From contig JAQVRY010000031.1 in NCBI GenBank assembly GCA_028700795.1, positions 1 to 16,044 of the forward strand: 16,044 nucleotides of DNA, read 5' to 3'. The notes beneath the pieces were generated by a model, which was given only the letters and a program-made list of their open reading frames with translations, was not told the origin of the DNA and did not search any database. Positions 1 through 5,124 of this stretch are shown one piece after another (the stretch's first letter is position 1; each line of letters opens with the position of its first letter). Source of the DNA: Tissierellia bacterium. GTDB lineage: Bacteria; Bacillota; Clostridia; Tissierellales; Sedimentibacteraceae. A program made the translations under genes and the position numbers.

Positions 1-755
1 CCTGCCACCGCCCATTTCATTCCGGACAGTGAAGGATATGAGCATGTCATATTATCCTCCCTGATAACTTCTCTATACAGCTCCCCATAGATTTTGTTAA
101 GTGGTATTACCCAATCCACTGAAGGCTTATAATCGCCGATAGGGTCCGTTACAGCAAGAAGTTTAGCAGGACATGGCGATATATAAAATACTTTTATATC
201 TTCATCCTTCAGGTTATATTTTTTTCTTGCCCTTTCTCTTGCAAGCATTCCTGCAATTTCCATAGGCTCCTTAATAAAAATTAGATTATCCATCAATGAA
301 GGATATCTGTATTTTATAAGTCTTATTGCCGCTGGACAAGTTGTTGTTATATAAGGTCTTATCTTTTTTTCATTTTCTATTTTAAGCTTGAGAGCTTTAG
401 CAGCTAAATCTGCCGCCCAGCTAGTATCATAAACGAAATCAAAGCCTAATTTCAAAATTGAGTTTTGTACCTTGCATATATCTGTTCCCCTTGGAAACTG
501 CCCATACAATGTAGTAGTGGGTATTGCTATTTTATATTTCTTTGGTGAATCATGCATTTGTTCATACCACTCTATCGATTCCGGAGTATATGCGTTATAT
601 GGACATATTTTTATACATTCACCGCAATGAATACATTTTGATATATTGATAAATGCCTTATTGTTAATCAGCCTTATAGCTTGTGTAGGACATCTTCGCA
701 TACAATTGGTACATCCTCTGCATTTGTCTTTGTCAAACATAATCGAAAAGTTCAT
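1..755 (-). CDS. [FeFe]-hydrogenase large-subunit-like protein with two [4Fe-4S] clusters, probably sensory (C-terminus beyond window)
   Basis: The first 251 codons are visible; the rest lies beyond position 1. The ATG at 755 follows GGAGG (761-765) at 5 nt. Residues 12-52 carry two ferredoxin motifs, CxxCxxCxxxCP (C12, C15, C18, C22) and CxxCxxCxxxCP (C41, C44, C47, C51). The hydrogenase H-cluster domain follows. Its L1 loop reads TTTCPA (C140) where catalytic enzymes have TSCCP, so the proton-transfer Cys is replaced by Thr. The L2 loop reads SPCPAK (C195) where MPCxxKK is usual. The compact N-terminus without extra ferredoxin or NADH modules, and the upstream ATPase and DRTGG genes, resemble the putative sensory (HydS-like, group C) [FeFe]-hydrogenases; many of these end in a PAS domain, which could not be seen here. 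The family assignment is firm. The sensory role is inference. Confidence 0.85.
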   Translation of the reverse strand, partial: MNFSIMFDKDKCRGCTNCMRRCPTQAIRLINNKAFINISKCIHCGECIKICPYNAYTPESIEWYEQMHDSPKKYKIAIPTTTLYGQFPRGTDICKVQNSILKLGFDFVYDTSWAADLAAKALKLKIENEKKIRPYITTTCPAAIRLIKYRYPSLMDNLIFIKEPMEIAGMLARERARKKYNLKDEDIKVFYISPCPAKLLAVTDPIGDYKPSVDWVIPLNKIYGELYREVIREDNMTCSYPSLSGMKWAVA

Positions 756-764
756 TTTTACCTC

Positions 765-1190
765 CTACAAATTGATTGTTGCAATTATTAATGTCCCTGT
801 ACTGCCTGTGTTAATTTCCAACCCTTCAGAGTATTTCTTAATATTCGGAAGTCCCATACCTGCACCAAAACCAAGCTCTCTTACGCTGTCTGTTGCAGTG
901 GAGAACCCCTCTGTCATTGCCATGTCTATATCCTTAATTCCCGGACCGATATCTTCCGAAACTATTACTATTTTATTTTCATATATATCGCAGTGAAGTT
1001 TTCCCCCAAAAGAATGTATTACGATATTTATTTCAATTTCATATGATATTATTGCTATTCTTCTTATAATATTTGCATCAATGCCCAATGATTTCAAATT
1101 GCTCTTTATAGAACTTGAGCCTTTTCCCGCAGACATAAAGTCATTTGCAGTTATATTGTAGCTATATCTTTTTAAAAATCTGTCAGTCAT
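765..1190 (-). CDS. ATP-binding anti-sigma-factor-like protein (GHKL/HATPase_c fold)
   Basis: This 141-residue protein is a single stand-alone GHKL ATPase domain, the size of RsbW/SpoIIAB-type anti-sigma kinases. The N-box E51-x3-N55 is present, followed by the G1 box D80-x-G82-x-G84 and a glycine-rich ATP lid (G107-G113, then LPNI). No sensor or phospho-acceptor domain is present, so it probably binds or phosphorylates a partner protein. Its ATG overlaps the last 8 nt of the DRTGG gene, and its TAG stop overlaps the ribosome binding site of the hydrogenase-like gene, so the three genes are probably translationally coupled. Such ATPases recur beside putative sensory [FeFe]-hydrogenases. The partner protein is unknown. 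Confidence 0.85.
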   Translation of the reverse strand: MTDRFLKRYSYNITANDFMSAGKGSSSIKSNLKSLGIDANIIRRIAIISYEIEINIVIHSFGGKLHCDIYENKIVIVSEDIGPGIKDIDMAMTEGFSTATDSVRELGFGAGMGLPNIKKYSEGLEINTGSTGTLIIATINL

Positions 1191-1536
1191 CTATTTCAAG
1201 CCCTTTCATTCCGTTCATAACCAATAACCCGCATGTTTTAAACATAGTGTATTCGGTTGCAAGTATTGTAATACAGTTTTCCTTTGCTAATTCTATTACT
1301 TCACTACAAGGCACTTTCCCTCTTACAAACAATACGGCATTAATATCCAGCATCTCAACAGTCCTAATAACCTGAGGATTGTTTAAACCTGTTATTAGCA
1401 ATGAATCACTGCGGGCATATGCAAGTACATCGCTCATTAAATCACTGGCAAAGCCGTATTTTAATTCAGTGTTACCGTCATTATAGTTTGTAAGAACATC
1501 TGCTTTTACAATATCAACTATTTCTTTAATTATCAT
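1183..1536 (-). CDS. DRTGG domain-containing protein
   Basis: This 117-residue protein is essentially one DRTGG domain, a small ligand-binding-like fold also found in phosphotransacetylase N-termini and CBS proteins. Recognisable family blocks are the FASDLMSDVL segment near residue 29, LLITGLNNPQVIRT in the middle, VLFVRGKVP, and a C-terminal TEYTMFKTCG. Its biochemical activity is not established for the family; stand-alone copies recur in clostridial [FeFe]-hydrogenase gene clusters, as here. The start lies 11 nt after the phzF-like stop and has a G-rich (GGGGGA) ribosome binding site. The stop overlaps the start of the ATPase gene by 8 nt. A regulatory or adaptor role in the hydrogenase module is inference. 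Confidence 0.82.
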   Translation of the reverse strand: MIIKEIVDIVKADVLTNYNDGNTELKYGFASDLMSDVLAYARSDSLLITGLNNPQVIRTVEMLDINAVLFVRGKVPCSEVIELAKENCITILATEYTMFKTCGLLVMNGMKGLEIDD

Positions 1537-1547
1537 ACCGTCCCCCG

Positions 1548-2414
1548 CTATACTATTATAAAACCTTCAACAAAAGCTTTTCCACCAACATACACGTCCA
1601 TAACATCATTATTATATTCAACTTTTACAAAAATAAGACTTCTTTCATTCATGGATTCCCCTTGAATTACTTCCATTTGATTTGGAAATCCTTTACTGTA
1701 AAGCAAGCTTCCCAATGCTCCGTTGGACGTACCTGTTGCACATTCTTCATTAATTCCCACCTTTGGAGCAAAATTTCTTGCATAAATTATATTGTCGTCA
1801 ATTGTAAAAACATGATACCCAACCACATCGTTTTTATAAGAAATATCCTCTATCATCTTGAAATCAGCTTCAAGACTATTCAGCACTTCCCTTGAGCTAA
1901 CCGGTACCAAAATGTCTTTTAAACCTGTAGAAACAATTGTAGGAGCAATATCATAATTTGCTAGTCCTATTAATTTTTCATCTATATTCAGCGAATCTGC
2001 TATTTGTTTTTTCTCTTTCAGCTCACCGTATATACGAGGTTCACTTTGCTGCATAAGAACATAATAAACATTTAGTCCTTTGAATGTAATTTCAATTTTA
2101 AGTCTGCCTGCTTTTGTATTTTGATAAAAACTCTTTGTTTCATTATTACCTTTAATTTGTCCAATTTTACCCAAGTAATAAAAAGCTGCAATTGTTGCAT
2201 GTCCACAAAGATCTACTTCACAAACAGGAGTAAAAAAGCTTACATCATAATCGTTTTCTTCCTGCTTAAAAATAAATGCAGTCTCAGACAATCCCACTTT
2301 ATTTGCAATTTCTTGCTTCTTATCATATGATATTTGTTGATTTAAAACAACAACGCCTGCTCCGTTGCCGCCGCTGTTTCCATAGGTAAATGATTTAAGT
2401 ATTGCAACTTGCAT
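1548..2414 (-). CDS. PhzF family isomerase/epimerase-like protein
   Basis: This 288-residue protein has the PhzF (diaminopimelate-epimerase-like) fold. Landmarks are an early glycine-rich GNGAGVVVL segment, LSETAF with E44 at the place of the PhzF catalytic Glu, EVDLCGHATIA (residues about 67-77), and ECATGTSNGALG near the C-terminus. Few family members have known substrates and most are annotated by fold alone, so the reaction cannot be given. I chose the ATG at 2414 because GAGGG lies 5 nt upstream; in-frame GTG codons at 2429 and 2426 would place the start before or within that site. It is the first gene of the hydrogenase-like operon, behind a good promoter, with an 11-nt gap to the DRTGG gene. 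Whether it works with the hydrogenase genes is unknown. Confidence 0.88.
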   Translation of the reverse strand: MQVAILKSFTYGNSGGNGAGVVVLNQQISYDKKQEIANKVGLSETAFIFKQEENDYDVSFFTPVCEVDLCGHATIAAFYYLGKIGQIKGNNETKSFYQNTKAGRLKIEITFKGLNVYYVLMQQSEPRIYGELKEKKQIADSLNIDEKLIGLANYDIAPTIVSTGLKDILVPVSSREVLNSLEADFKMIEDISYKNDVVGYHVFTIDDNIIYARNFAPKVGINEECATGTSNGALGSLLYSKGFPNQMEVIQGESMNERSLIFVKVEYNNDVMDVYVGGKAFVEGFIIV

Positions 2415-2443
2415 TCTTTCCCTCACCACTTTATTATAAAATC

Positions 2444-2472
2444 ATTATAATCCAAAATCAGCTTAATTACAA
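2444..2472 (-). promoter_or_regulatory. Sigma-A-type promoter of the phzF-like/hydrogenase-like operon
   Basis: On the minus strand TTGTAA (2467-2472) and TATAAT (2444-2449) are separated by exactly 17 nt. Transcription would start near 2437, about 23 nt before the chosen ATG. Seen in sequence only. Confidence 0.7.
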
Positions 2473-2510
2473 GTAAAAATACATTATCAATGATAATAAT
2501 GACAGATATA

Positions 2511-2668
2511 GTTACTGTTCACATATAAAATAATAAGAGACACCAACTCGTCATTCTGAGGGCGCAAGGAGCAAATATATTTGTGAATGAGACTGCGTAA
2601 TCTCAGGTTTTAAAAGATAGGATCCTTCGCTTTGCTCAGGATGACACCCATTGGGTGTGAACTGTAAC
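2511..2668. mobile_element. MITE-like element, 158 bp, with 12-bp terminal inverted repeats and 8-bp target duplication
   Basis: The left end GTTACTGTTCAC (2511-2522) and right end GTGAACTGTAAC (2657-2668) are inverted repeats with one mismatch in 12. The direct repeat CAGATATA abuts both ends exactly (2503-2510 and 2669-2676), as expected for a target-site duplication. Inside lies an imperfect palindrome bounded by GTCATTCTGAG (2550-2560) and CTCAGGATGAC, and a right-hand hairpin with 7-bp arms ACACCCA/TGGGTGT (2644-2658). No protein is encoded, so movement would need a transposase supplied elsewhere. Related copies lie at 5847-5914 (core only) and 14323-14440 (right end lost). The element fills most of the 326-nt gap between the phzF-like gene and the tRNA. 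The transposase family cannot be named from these ends. Confidence 0.8.
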
Positions 2669-2696
2669 CAGATATATGAGATGAAAATTACACAGT

Positions 2697-2736
2697 TATA
2701 AAATAATAGTTTCGGGTAATTATCCGAAACTATTAT
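2697..2736 (-). terminator. Rho-independent terminator after tRNA-Leu
   Basis: A perfect 13-bp stem (2703-2715 with 2724-2736) and an 8-nt loop are followed on the minus strand by a T-rich stretch (TTTTATAA). It begins 5 nt after the tRNA 3' end, so it should end the tRNA transcript. Confidence 0.75.
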
Positions 2737-2740
2737 ATAG

Positions 2741-2823
2741 TGCGGTTGGGGGGATTTGAACCCCCACGAATATTCATTCGCTAGCCCCTCAAGCTAGTGC
2801 GTCTGCCGTTCCGCCACAACCGC
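2741..2823 (-). tRNA. tRNA-Leu (anticodon GAG)
   Basis: The minus strand folds into a full cloverleaf of 83 nt without an encoded CCA. The acceptor arms GCGGTTG and CAACCGC pair perfectly and the discriminator is A. A 5-bp anticodon stem CTAGC/GCTAG encloses loop TTGAGGG, giving anticodon GAG (codons CUC and CUU). A class II variable arm CGAAT/ATTCG, typical of tRNA-Leu, is present, and the T arm has loop TTCAAAT. It stands alone with its own promoter and terminator. Confidence 0.95.
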
Positions 2824-2834
2824 ATTGCTTATAT

Positions 2835-2863
2835 AGTATAATTGATTGAGGATATTTTGTAAA
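2835..2863 (-). promoter_or_regulatory. Promoter of tRNA-Leu
   Basis: On the minus strand TTTACA (2858-2863) and TATACT (2835-2840) are 17 nt apart. Eleven nt separate the -10 box from the mature tRNA 5' end. Confidence 0.75.
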
Positions 2864-2929
2864 GTGATTTTTTATTTGAGGCAAGCTTGGTCTTATTTAC
2901 ATAAAGTATATTTATTATGCATTCTTATT

Positions 2930-2947
2930 GTTGCTGTTCACATATAA
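2930..2947 (+). repeat. Remnant of the MITE left end
   Basis: Eighteen bases match the left end of the complete MITE (2511-2528) at 17 positions in the same orientation, the only change being A to G at the fourth base. Similarity stops there and no matching right end is visible downstream. It lies just before a small plus-strand ORF and contributes most of a TATAAT hexamer at 2943-2948. It could be the trace of an excised or decayed copy. Confidence 0.5.
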
Positions 2948-2963
2948 TATACGGGGGGATTAT

Positions 2964-3062
2964 ATGATTTACAAAATATGGAGAGCTTTAAAAGAACATA
3001 TTTTTATTATTATTTTTATATTTTGTATATTGATTATTTTATTTTCTCTTTTACATACATGA
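2964..3062 (+). CDS. Hypothetical 32-residue single-pass membrane peptide
   Basis: This is the only plausible plus-strand gene in the window. The ATG at 2964 follows a strong ribosome binding site (GGGGGGA, 2953-2959) at a good spacing and the ORF ends with TGA at 3062. The peptide begins with a short basic/aromatic segment (MIYKIWRALKEH) and continues with about 18 strongly hydrophobic Ile/Phe/Leu residues, a classic small membrane protein or type I toxin-like layout. A TATAAT hexamer lies 16 nt before the G-run (2943-2948), but no clear -35 box is visible. I do not recognise a family. The AT-rich hydrophobic part could arise by chance, so the ribosome binding site is the main support. Confidence 0.4.
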   Translation: MIYKIWRALKEHIFIIIFIFCILIILFSLLHT

Positions 3063-3125
3063 TGAATCGATGCAGTGTGAATCGCAGGGGAATTCACTAA
3101 GAAATTGGGTTAGGTCATAATAGGG

Positions 3126-3151
3126 CAAGCCGTGAATATATTCACGGCTTG
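3126..3151. repeat. Perfect 26-bp palindrome, possible bidirectional terminator or operator
   Basis: Thirteen-base arms (CAAGCCGTGAATA and its exact complement) meet with no spacer. It lies between the convergent small ORF (stop 3062) and GNAT gene (stop 3228). No good U-tract follows on either strand at the ideal position, although an A6T3 run lies 5 nt to the right. A terminator hairpin for both genes is the simplest reading; a dimeric regulator site is the alternative. Confidence 0.45.
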
Positions 3152-3203
3152 AGGCAAAAAATTTAAGAGGCATTTATAAATTTTCATTTACAAATGTATC
3201 TAT

Positions 3204-3231
3204 ATTATACTACTTTTTTTGAAAATATCAA
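3204..3231 (-). promoter_or_regulatory. Possible promoter overlapping the end of the GNAT gene
   Basis: On the minus strand TTGATA (3226-3231) and TATAAT (3204-3209) are 16 nt apart. Only the 26-bp palindrome and a poor 25-codon ORF lie downstream, so any transcript would be a short RNA of unknown role. In such AT-rich DNA a chance match is possible. Confidence 0.3.
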
Positions 3232-3752
3232 ATAGTTTTTTCATATTCTTCTCTTAACATTGACATTAAATGCAAATCAAAGTATCTATTATCTTTTTTT
3301 GCAGAGTTTCTCATTATTCCTTCATATTTAAAACCTAATTTCAAATATAGCTCACCGGCGGCATTGCCTGTATAATGGTCTAATGTTACTCTTTCCATTT
3401 TTAAAACATTGAAACAATAATTGAGCAGCAATTCCATTGTCTCTCTTCCATAACCCTTTCCAAGATATTCTTTTTCACCTATATATATTCGTGTAATGTC
3501 CATGGAATCAAATTCATTTGATATTTTGGAAAGATAAACTCTCCCAATTGGCTCTTTGTTTTTTAGAATAATCGTATATTGCTCATCTGAAGAGTCCTGC
3601 TCTCTCAAAATAAATTCTCTTACAACTTCCTCGTATGTACGCTCCTTGTTTATTGTCAAAAATTCCTTTATATAATCTTGTTGCTCCCATTTCGTAAATA
3701 TTTCGCAATCATCAAAGATGCTTTTTCTTATTATAATATTTTCAGATTCCAT
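3228..3752 (-). CDS. GNAT family N-acetyltransferase (RimJ/RimL-like)
   Basis: This 174-residue single-domain protein should transfer the acetyl group of acetyl-CoA to an unknown amine. It starts with the IIIRKSIFDDCE pattern common in RimJ/RimL-type enzymes. It has the acetyl-CoA-binding motif A (GKGYGRETMELL, around residues 97-108) and the motif B segment NAAGELYLKLGFKYEG. The ATG at 3752 lies about 10 nt after GGAGG, and the gap to the upstream M50 gene is 17 nt, so it is probably the last gene of the envelope operon. Substrates of such proteins (ribosomal N-termini, antibiotics, small metabolites) cannot be read from sequence. Nothing links it firmly to the protease genes except position. 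Confidence 0.88.
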   Translation of the reverse strand: MESENIIIRKSIFDDCEIFTKWEQQDYIKEFLTINKERTYEEVVREFILREQDSSDEQYTIILKNKEPIGRVYLSKISNEFDSMDITRIYIGEKEYLGKGYGRETMELLLNYCFNVLKMERVTLDHYTGNAAGELYLKLGFKYEGIMRNSAKKDNRYFDLHLMSMLREEYEKTI

Positions 3753-3769
3753 TATATTTTATCCTCCGA

Positions 3770-4288
3770 CTATTTATATTTGTATTTATTATATCTGGTT
3801 ATAATGGATTTTTCAAGCAAGTAACTGTTTTCCTCTACGATTCCCTTAAGTCCCATAATAACAAGCAAAAAATACAAATAATCTTTGAATACGTATATTA
3901 TAATTATAAAGCAAAGTATAAAAAAGGCATTCGTCATAGTTATATATCTGGAAACCGTCTTTGTATCCAAAAAGATTTCTAAAATAGTTTTGCAAATATT
4001 TCCTCCGTCCAAAGGCACAATGGGAACCAAGTTTATGTATGCCAATAACAAATTAATATTTGCAAAATAATAATATTCTGTATTTCTAAATCCTAAATAT
4101 AAACACAGATTGCATGCAGGTCCTGCAATAAACAAAATAATTTTTTTTACATGTGAAACATTATCTAAATAAGCATTTAGATTGAACCCGAACAAGGTAA
4201 TTTTCACTTCTGAAAATTCAATATCCAATAATATTGCCGAAAATAAATGGAAAACTTCATGTGCTAAAAGCGCAATGATTAAATGCAT
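3770..4288 (-). CDS. M50 (site-2 protease family) intramembrane metalloprotease, SpoIVFB-like
   Basis: This polytopic membrane protein of 172 residues has the zinc-binding HEVFH motif at residues 10-14, AGPACN at 55-60 and NLVPIVPLDGG at 86-96, whose Asp94 is the third zinc ligand. These are all hallmarks of site-2 proteases. In Bacillus the homologue SpoIVFB cleaves pro-sigma-K during sporulation and is encoded directly after spoIVFA, as here. Two oddities stand out. The HExxH starts only ten residues from the ATG, so the leading transmembrane segment of SpoIVFB is missing, and the reading frame upstream closes within eight codons without another start. The C-terminal CBS-type region is also absent. 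The start has a GGGG site a few bases upstream and lies 13 nt after the M23 stop. The protease family is firm; the sporulation role is inferred from gene order. Confidence 0.85.
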   Translation of the reverse strand: MHLIIALLAHEVFHLFSAILLDIEFSEVKITLFGFNLNAYLDNVSHVKKIILFIAGPACNLCLYLGFRNTEYYYFANINLLLAYINLVPIVPLDGGNICKTILEIFLDTKTVSRYITMTNAFFILCFIIIIYVFKDYLYFLLVIMGLKGIVEENSYLLEKSIITRYNKYKYK

Positions 4289-4301
4289 TTCCCCAAGGGG
4301 T

Positions 4302-4925
4302 TTATTCTGTCAAATCAAATAATGATGAAGGATTTAATGAAGCGCCATCCTCCCAAACCTCAATGTGAAGAATCATATTTTCTTCGTTAAGGGCTCCTAT
4401 AACATCCCCTTTAGATATATTGTCCCCCTCTTTTACAAAAGTTTCATTTATTTTCCCGTAAATAAGTGTTCTATCTTCATTTTGTATTACAATATAGCCT
4501 GAAAGTTTTTCATTATTGCCTATTGTCATTACTTTTCCTTCTGTAAGTGCTTTAACCGACTGAGTTTCGGTTTTAATATCTATTCCGTGATTGTAATATG
4601 ATACATCGTCAGTTTTATTCAGTCCGTATTTTCGATAGAGTGTTCCGATAACCGGTGTTGCTTCCTTTTTCCCTACAAAAGGCAATTTATTTATTGCAGC
4701 TGAAAATCCCTGTGCAATCGTATCTCTTACTTCCAATAATTCAATGCTTGCACTCATTTTTTCATCTGCCGCTTCTATGAATCTTTCCGATAAATCTGAG
4801 TTTATATTCTTTGTTACAATAACGGCTGCTACTAAGACAATGCTGAAAATAACCTGTAATGCTAATTTCTTATTTAGTTGTTCTTTTCTTTTAATATTGA
4901 ATCTTTTTTTTGTTGGTTTATTCAT
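4302..4925 (-). CDS. M23/LytM-domain membrane protein, SpoIVFA-like
   Basis: The 207-residue protein has a Lys/Arg-rich cytosolic N-terminus, one transmembrane helix (about 21-38), a helical linker, and a LytM/M23 peptidase domain from about 92 to 200. The first zinc motif HGID is intact (H113, D116). The second motif, normally HxH within HLHFE, reads ILHIE, so only H187 remains, and the usual YGH block reads YGK. It is therefore probably not an active peptidoglycan hydrolase. Degenerate LytM domains characterise SpoIVFA, the membrane regulator that holds SpoIVFB, and the gene directly precedes the SpoIVFB-like gene by 13 nt. It starts with a GGGGTGGTG site. A terminator and candidate RNA separate it from the minD-like gene upstream, so it may have its own transcription unit, although no clear promoter is visible. 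Confidence 0.8.
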   Translation of the reverse strand: MNKPTKKRFNIKRKEQLNKKLALQVIFSIVLVAAVIVTKNINSDLSERFIEAADEKMSASIELLEVRDTIAQGFSAAINKLPFVGKKEATPVIGTLYRKYGLNKTDDVSYYNHGIDIKTETQSVKALTEGKVMTIGNNEKLSGYIVIQNEDRTLIYGKINETFVKEGDNISKGDVIGALNEENMILHIEVWEDGASLNPSSLFDLTE

Positions 4926-4981
4926 TTCACCACCCCTTCCAATACATTTTATTAATGTGTTACAAGCTTTATTACAAAATT

Positions 4982-5024
4982 AAAAAAAAAGCCCTAACTC
5001 TATACTTTTTCATAGCGATAGGTC
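4982..5024 (-). terminator. Rho-independent terminator after the minD-like gene / candidate RNA
   Basis: On the minus strand arms CCTA...TAGG and CTAT...ATAG form an interrupted hairpin, followed after GC by nine consecutive T (4982-4990). It lies about 100 nt past the minD-like stop and upstream of the M23 gene. The stem is not strong, but the U-tract is. Confidence 0.6.
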
Positions 5025-5106
5025 TTTTGCAATAAATTCCCAGCTTATGCGAACACATGTATGGGGACACACCTCTACCATGGAGTAAGTCTTTGAGGGC
5101 ATAAGG
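4982..5106 (-). ncRNA. Candidate structured RNA ending at the terminator
   Basis: The 199-nt gap between the minD-like and M23 genes is less AT-rich than the other gaps. On the minus strand CTTATGC (5105-5099) pairs with GCATAAG (5050-5044). Inside, CCTC can pair with GAGG, and a TGTGT/ATACA hairpin has a CCCC loop. GCCCT (5100-5096) could instead pair with AGGGC (4995-4991) at the terminator base, which excludes part of the first stem, as in a switching leader or attenuator. A direct repeat, CAAAGACTTA and CAAAAGACCTA, starts each half. I matched it to no known class: the conserved cores of T-box, SAM, c-di-GMP, M-box, SRP and tmRNA are absent. It could be a leader for the M23-M50 genes or the 3' tail of the upstream operon. 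Confidence 0.35.
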
Positions 5107-5124
5107 AAAGGAAGAGGTTTATTG

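Noticed and set aside
2429..2429. GTG at 2429 as start of the phzF-like gene
   Set aside because: It lies upstream of the GAGGG ribosome binding site, which fits the ATG at 2414, and family proteins start near that ATG.
2503..3062. Composite transposon formed by the MITE at 2511 and the end remnant at 2930, carrying the tRNA
   Set aside because: The two ends are in direct orientation, the remnant lacks a matching right end and no duplication brackets the pair. The tRNA has ordinary promoter and terminator signals.
3110..3187. 25-codon minus-strand ORF after the GNAT gene
   Set aside because: It has no ribosome binding site and runs through the perfect palindrome, so its codons are dictated by the palindrome rather than by coding selection.
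4982..5106. Assignment of the gap RNA to 6S, SRP, T-box or a named riboswitch
   Set aside because: The conserved cores I would need are not there, and the length and pairing do not fit 6S or SRP RNA. Left as an unassigned candidate.
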